From positions 39,383 to 103,382 of the forward strand of contig NZ_BMYK01000024.1 of the NCBI RefSeq assembly GCF_014652235.1: 64,000 nt of DNA, in the 5' to 3' direction. This stretch comes from Pseudorhodoferax aquiterrae. GTDB taxonomy: Bacteria > Pseudomonadota > Gammaproteobacteria > Burkholderiales > Burkholderiaceae_C. Positions 61,486-64,000 of the stretch are shown here, one piece after another; positions within the stretch are counted from its first letter, which is position 1; the number at the start of each line of letters is the position of its first letter. A program made the translations under genes and the position numbers. A model generated the notes under the pieces. It had not been told where the DNA came from. It ran no database searches and worked only from the letters and a program-made list of their open reading frames with translations.

Positions 61486-63788
61486 CAGCGGAAGGTCTGC
61501 GTCACATCGGCCGGCACCACGATCTCGCTGGCGGGCGTCAGGCCCATGGTGACCTGGCGGCCCTGCGCGATCGTCGCCAGGATGGCCTGGGCCTCGGCCA
61601 GCGAGTTCAGGCGCCTGGTGCGCAGCACCTCACCGGGCTTGGCGTGCACGGATTCCACCGGCCCTCCGCGGTAGGTGATGGTCTGGTTCACGCCGGGGCT
61701 GAACTGCACGAAGTTGTTCGGCAGGTAGCCCTGGTAGCCGTCGTTGACCTGCACCGCGACCTGCACGTAGAAGCCTGTGGGGTCGTTCACGTACTGGTCG
61801 GTGGCCGTCACGATGCCGTTGGCCAGCAGCGGAATCGCCGGGTTCTTGTTCTGCGGACCGACGAAGCCCTGCACGATCTTGCCGCCGTCCAGCAGCGTGG
61901 CGGTCACCGTGGCCCCCGCCTCGCGTCCGGGCTTGTACGGCCCCGAGGTCTCGATGCTCTTGTACGCGCTGTTGGCCGCGTCGCTGGCCGCGTAGGAGAT
62001 CACCGAACGGCGCTTCTCAAGCTGGTTGGCGAACTCGCTCGTGATGTTGCTGCCGTTGATGGCCGGCGAGTCGAACACCTTGGAGCGCATCGCGTCCAGC
62101 ATGCTCAGCTGCTTGCCGGCGTTCGCCGGATCGCGGTTGTAGGCCTTGAGCGCCTGGTAGACCTCGACGATGGGGAACTGGTTGGTGTGCTGCGGCGAGA
62201 CGAAGTCCACGTCCAGGCTTTGCTGCAGGTAGCTGAAGCCGGCCTGGAACGACAGGCGCAGGAAGCCGTTGGCGGCGGTCGGCGTGGTCAGCCCGTTCAC
62301 GCCATAGCCGCCGTGGTAGCCGAAGGTGACGAACTTGCCGTCGCTCGGGTTCTTCACGCGGAACAGCATGTTGGTGGTGCCGGGCGTGTGGCCCGGCGAC
62401 CAGATCACCATGATCTGCACGTTGCCGTAGTCGTACCACTGGTCGTACTGGTAGTAGTCGGTGGTGCGCGCGCGGATCTCGGTCTCCGAGGCCGGCAGCG
62501 CGCCAGCGATGTTCCAGGTGTTGCCGCGCTGGTCCTGCGTGATCCCGGTCACGTCCTCGCGCGAGGCCCAGAGCTTGATGGGCTTGCCCGCGTTGTCCAT
62601 CATGCGCAGCTGTTCGACGACGGTGCCGTAGTGGTCGCTGTGGCCGTGCGTGAGCCAGATGTCGGTCACGCCGCGCGGGTCCAGGCCCAGCAGCTCCATG
62701 TTCTTCCAGTACTGGTAGCCGCTGTTGGGCCAGCCCGCGTCGATCTTGATGAGCTTGTCGTCCGACTTGTCGTTAGGCGTGCCCATGTCGGCGCGCAGGA
62801 TGTAGGAGGCGACTTCGTTGTCGCCCACGTAGTACATCGTGTCCTTGACCATCTCGAAGGGCTCGGTGCTGCGCGTGTAGGGCGCTTGCGTGACGCCCGT
62901 GGCGTTGATGGCCATGTAGGCCTGGCCCGAGACCGGGTCCGTGCCCTTGTCGGCCAGCAGCGGGCTCTGCGAGGGCACGTCCCAGACCGGCTTGCCGTCG
63001 CTAGTGGATTGGGGCGTGAAGTACCAGATCGCCACCACCTTGGCCTTGTCCAGTTCGGTGTGGTTGGTGTCGAACAGCAGGTAGGCGGCCTGGCGCGACG
63101 TGGTGCTGTAGGCGTAGTCGGCCGTGACCGGGATGGCAGCCACCGTGGAGGCTGCGCTCTTGCCGTAGTCGCTGGTGTCGACGTTGAAGACCTTCACGTC
63201 CGGCGCGAGGGTGTAGGTCTCCTCGTAACGCTTGATCGGCGTGGCGTAGGGCCGACCGGCCATGTCGGCCGTCACGACGCGCCCGTCGCCCACGGTGATG
63301 CTGTTGCCCGACTTGGCGTAGACCCAGCCCGCCGCGACCATGGGGCCGGGGATGTCCTTGTTGCGGCTGACTTCCGGGCCGTACTTGGCGAGGTCGAACT
63401 GCGCGGCAGCGGAAGTGCCCTTGGACAGCACCACGTTGAAGGTCTGGGCGGCGTCCGTTGCCACGGTGACCTGGTTGGCCTGCGCGGCCGGCAGCCAGTC
63501 GACCAGGTTGCCGGGCACGAGCTTGGTGCTGATCGCCGTGGCCGCCGCCGCGGAAACCGCCGTGGTGCTCAACGTCTTCATGCCGTCCTTGGCGAGCACG
63601 GCCACGCTGACGGTCTGGTTGCCGGCGGCATCGGTGGCGACTTGCGGCGCGGCGTAGACCATGCCGGCCGCACGGAAGGCACTGCGGTCCACGCCCTTGT
63701 CGTCGCTGCCACCGCAGGCGACGAGGGTGGCGGCGATGGCGGTGATGCCGGCAGGCAGCAGGCGCCAGCGTCGGGGTACTGTGTTCAC
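61485..63788 (-). CDS. Large metallo-beta-lactamase-fold lipoprotein
   Basis: A 767-residue lipoprotein starting with GTG; AGGAG lies 7 bases upstream. Signal peptide with lipobox LVAC, lipidated Cys25. An N-terminal region (26-320) of beta-rich, Thr/Ala-rich sequence is followed by an MBL core with THGHSDHYG (His381, His383, Asp385, His386) and SPGHTPGTTN (His467), then a C-terminal beta-rich domain. This is far longer than ordinary MBL hydrolases. Substrate unknown; a lactonase, phosphodiesterase or sulfatase-like role is possible. It follows gudD by 54 bases and precedes the Sel1 gene with a 1-base overlap. Confidence 0.85.
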   Translation of the reverse strand: MNTVPRRWRLLPAGITAIAATLVACGGSDDKGVDRSAFRAAGMVYAAPQVATDAAGNQTVSVAVLAKDGMKTLSTTAVSAAAATAISTKLVPGNLVDWLPAAQANQVTVATDAAQTFNVVLSKGTSAAAQFDLAKYGPEVSRNKDIPGPMVAAGWVYAKSGNSITVGDGRVVTADMAGRPYATPIKRYEETYTLAPDVKVFNVDTSDYGKSAASTVAAIPVTADYAYSTTSRQAAYLLFDTNHTELDKAKVVAIWYFTPQSTSDGKPVWDVPSQSPLLADKGTDPVSGQAYMAINATGVTQAPYTRSTEPFEMVKDTMYYVGDNEVASYILRADMGTPNDKSDDKLIKIDAGWPNSGYQYWKNMELLGLDPRGVTDIWLTHGHSDHYGTVVEQLRMMDNAGKPIKLWASREDVTGITQDQRGNTWNIAGALPASETEIRARTTDYYQYDQWYDYGNVQIMVIWSPGHTPGTTNMLFRVKNPSDGKFVTFGYHGGYGVNGLTTPTAANGFLRLSFQAGFSYLQQSLDVDFVSPQHTNQFPIVEVYQALKAYNRDPANAGKQLSMLDAMRSKVFDSPAINGSNITSEFANQLEKRRSVISYAASDAANSAYKSIETSGPYKPGREAGATVTATLLDGGKIVQGFVGPQNKNPAIPLLANGIVTATDQYVNDPTGFYVQVAVQVNDGYQGYLPNNFVQFSPGVNQTITYRGGPVESVHAKPGEVLRTRRLNSLAEAQAILATIAQGRQVTMGLTPASEIVVPADVTQTFR

Positions 63789-63842
63789 GGAGGTCTCCTG
63801 TTGTTGGAATGGGCGGGCCGCGGCGCAGGCCGCGGCGGGTCG

Positions 63843-64000
63843 TCAGCGCACCATGCAGGGCCGCTTGTTGTCGAACTTCCAGTTCGGGATCAGGTACTGC
63901 ATCGCCACGCCGTCGTCGCGCGCACCCAGGCCGTGCTGCAGGTACAGGCGGTGGGCCTTCTCGACCTCGGCCATGTCCAGCTCCACGCCCAGGCCCGGCT
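63843..64000 (-). CDS. gudD: Glucarate dehydratase, C-terminal end (partial)
   Basis: The last 52 codons, read on the minus strand and running off the right edge, end with [20 protein letters not shown] followed by VR. They match the C-terminus of glucarate dehydratase (enolase superfamily), which forms 5-keto-4-deoxyglucarate from D-glucarate. The segment [20 protein letters not shown] is also typical. It is the first visible gene of the transcript including the large MBL lipoprotein. Confidence 0.88.
   Translation of the reverse strand, partial: PGLGVELDMAEVEKAHRLYLQHGLGARDDGVAMQYLIPNWKFDNKRPCMVR

Noticed and set aside
1..64000. tRNA or rRNA genes, integrases or insertion sequences
   Set aside because: No cloverleaf with CCA/TTC arms, no rRNA sequence and no transposase or integrase motif was recognised by eye; a tRNAscan or IS search would be decisive.

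Overview
The window is GC-rich, densely packed chromosomal DNA from a betaproteobacterium, most likely a Burkholderiales member of the Comamonadaceae type. This rests on the proteobacterial GshA family, paired DUF4148 proteins, a Bug-type (TTT) solute receptor, the dapB-exbB-exbD-leuS-lptE...holA order and the hpf-ptsN-hprK cluster. I see no rRNA, tRNA, CRISPR array, transposase or prophage. One small inverted-repeat element is the only candidate mobile sequence.

Layout. 1-5.2 kb: the end of sucD, a TerC-type membrane protein, a PP2C phosphatase / FHA / metallo-beta-lactamase signalling trio and the YqjD-YqjE-YqjK-like membrane set. 5.2-10.4 kb: DNA and RNA maintenance (uvrA, ssb, mnmA, a NudJ-like Nudix enzyme). 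10.5-16.2 kb: pntAB transhydrogenase, an acyl-CoA ligase and mtnN, preceded by a short ORF whose start resembles a PntA N-terminus. 16.2-19.8 kb: corA, hpf, ptsN, hprK, fur. 19.9-31.3 kb: bamE, dapB, exbBD, leuS and lptE, then an inserted block (AsnC/Lrp regulator, YXWGXW lipoprotein, and a fused ornithine aminotransferase / arginine-dihydrolase-like enzyme), then holA and proA. 31.3-34.3 kb: trkA-trkH. 34.3-37.3 kb: MATE exporter, SDR enzyme and a TetR regulator with matching palindromes upstream of both units. 37.4-47.6 kb: gshA, kup, two DUF4148 genes, DUF3297, several redox enzymes, benE, gshB. 47.6-50.9 kb: LysR, sulfatase and Bug receptor. 51.2-59.2 kb: the complete kdpABC-DE system. 59.6-60.2 kb: three tiny overlapping membrane-protein genes divergent from kdp. 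60.2-64 kb: a probable operon reading leftward: gudD, a large metallo-beta-lactamase lipoprotein, a Sel1-repeat protein and a DUF3299 protein.

How the genes work together. Three potassium uptake systems (Trk, Kup, Kdp) lie within 28 kb, interleaved with both glutathione synthesis genes. The fused enzyme could take arginine through ornithine to glutamate semialdehyde in one polypeptide; its arginine-dihydrolase half is inferred from motifs only. Several housekeeping genes (mnmA, the Nudix gene, holA, proA, benE, ptsN) have a -10-like hexamer 6-11 nt before ATG and no Shine-Dalgarno, which suggests leaderless mRNAs. The best candidates for something undescribed are the fused arginine/ornithine enzyme, the three-gene micro-membrane-protein unit beside kdp, the gudD-linked lipoprotein operon and the duplicated regulatory motif upstream of the DUF4148 genes.
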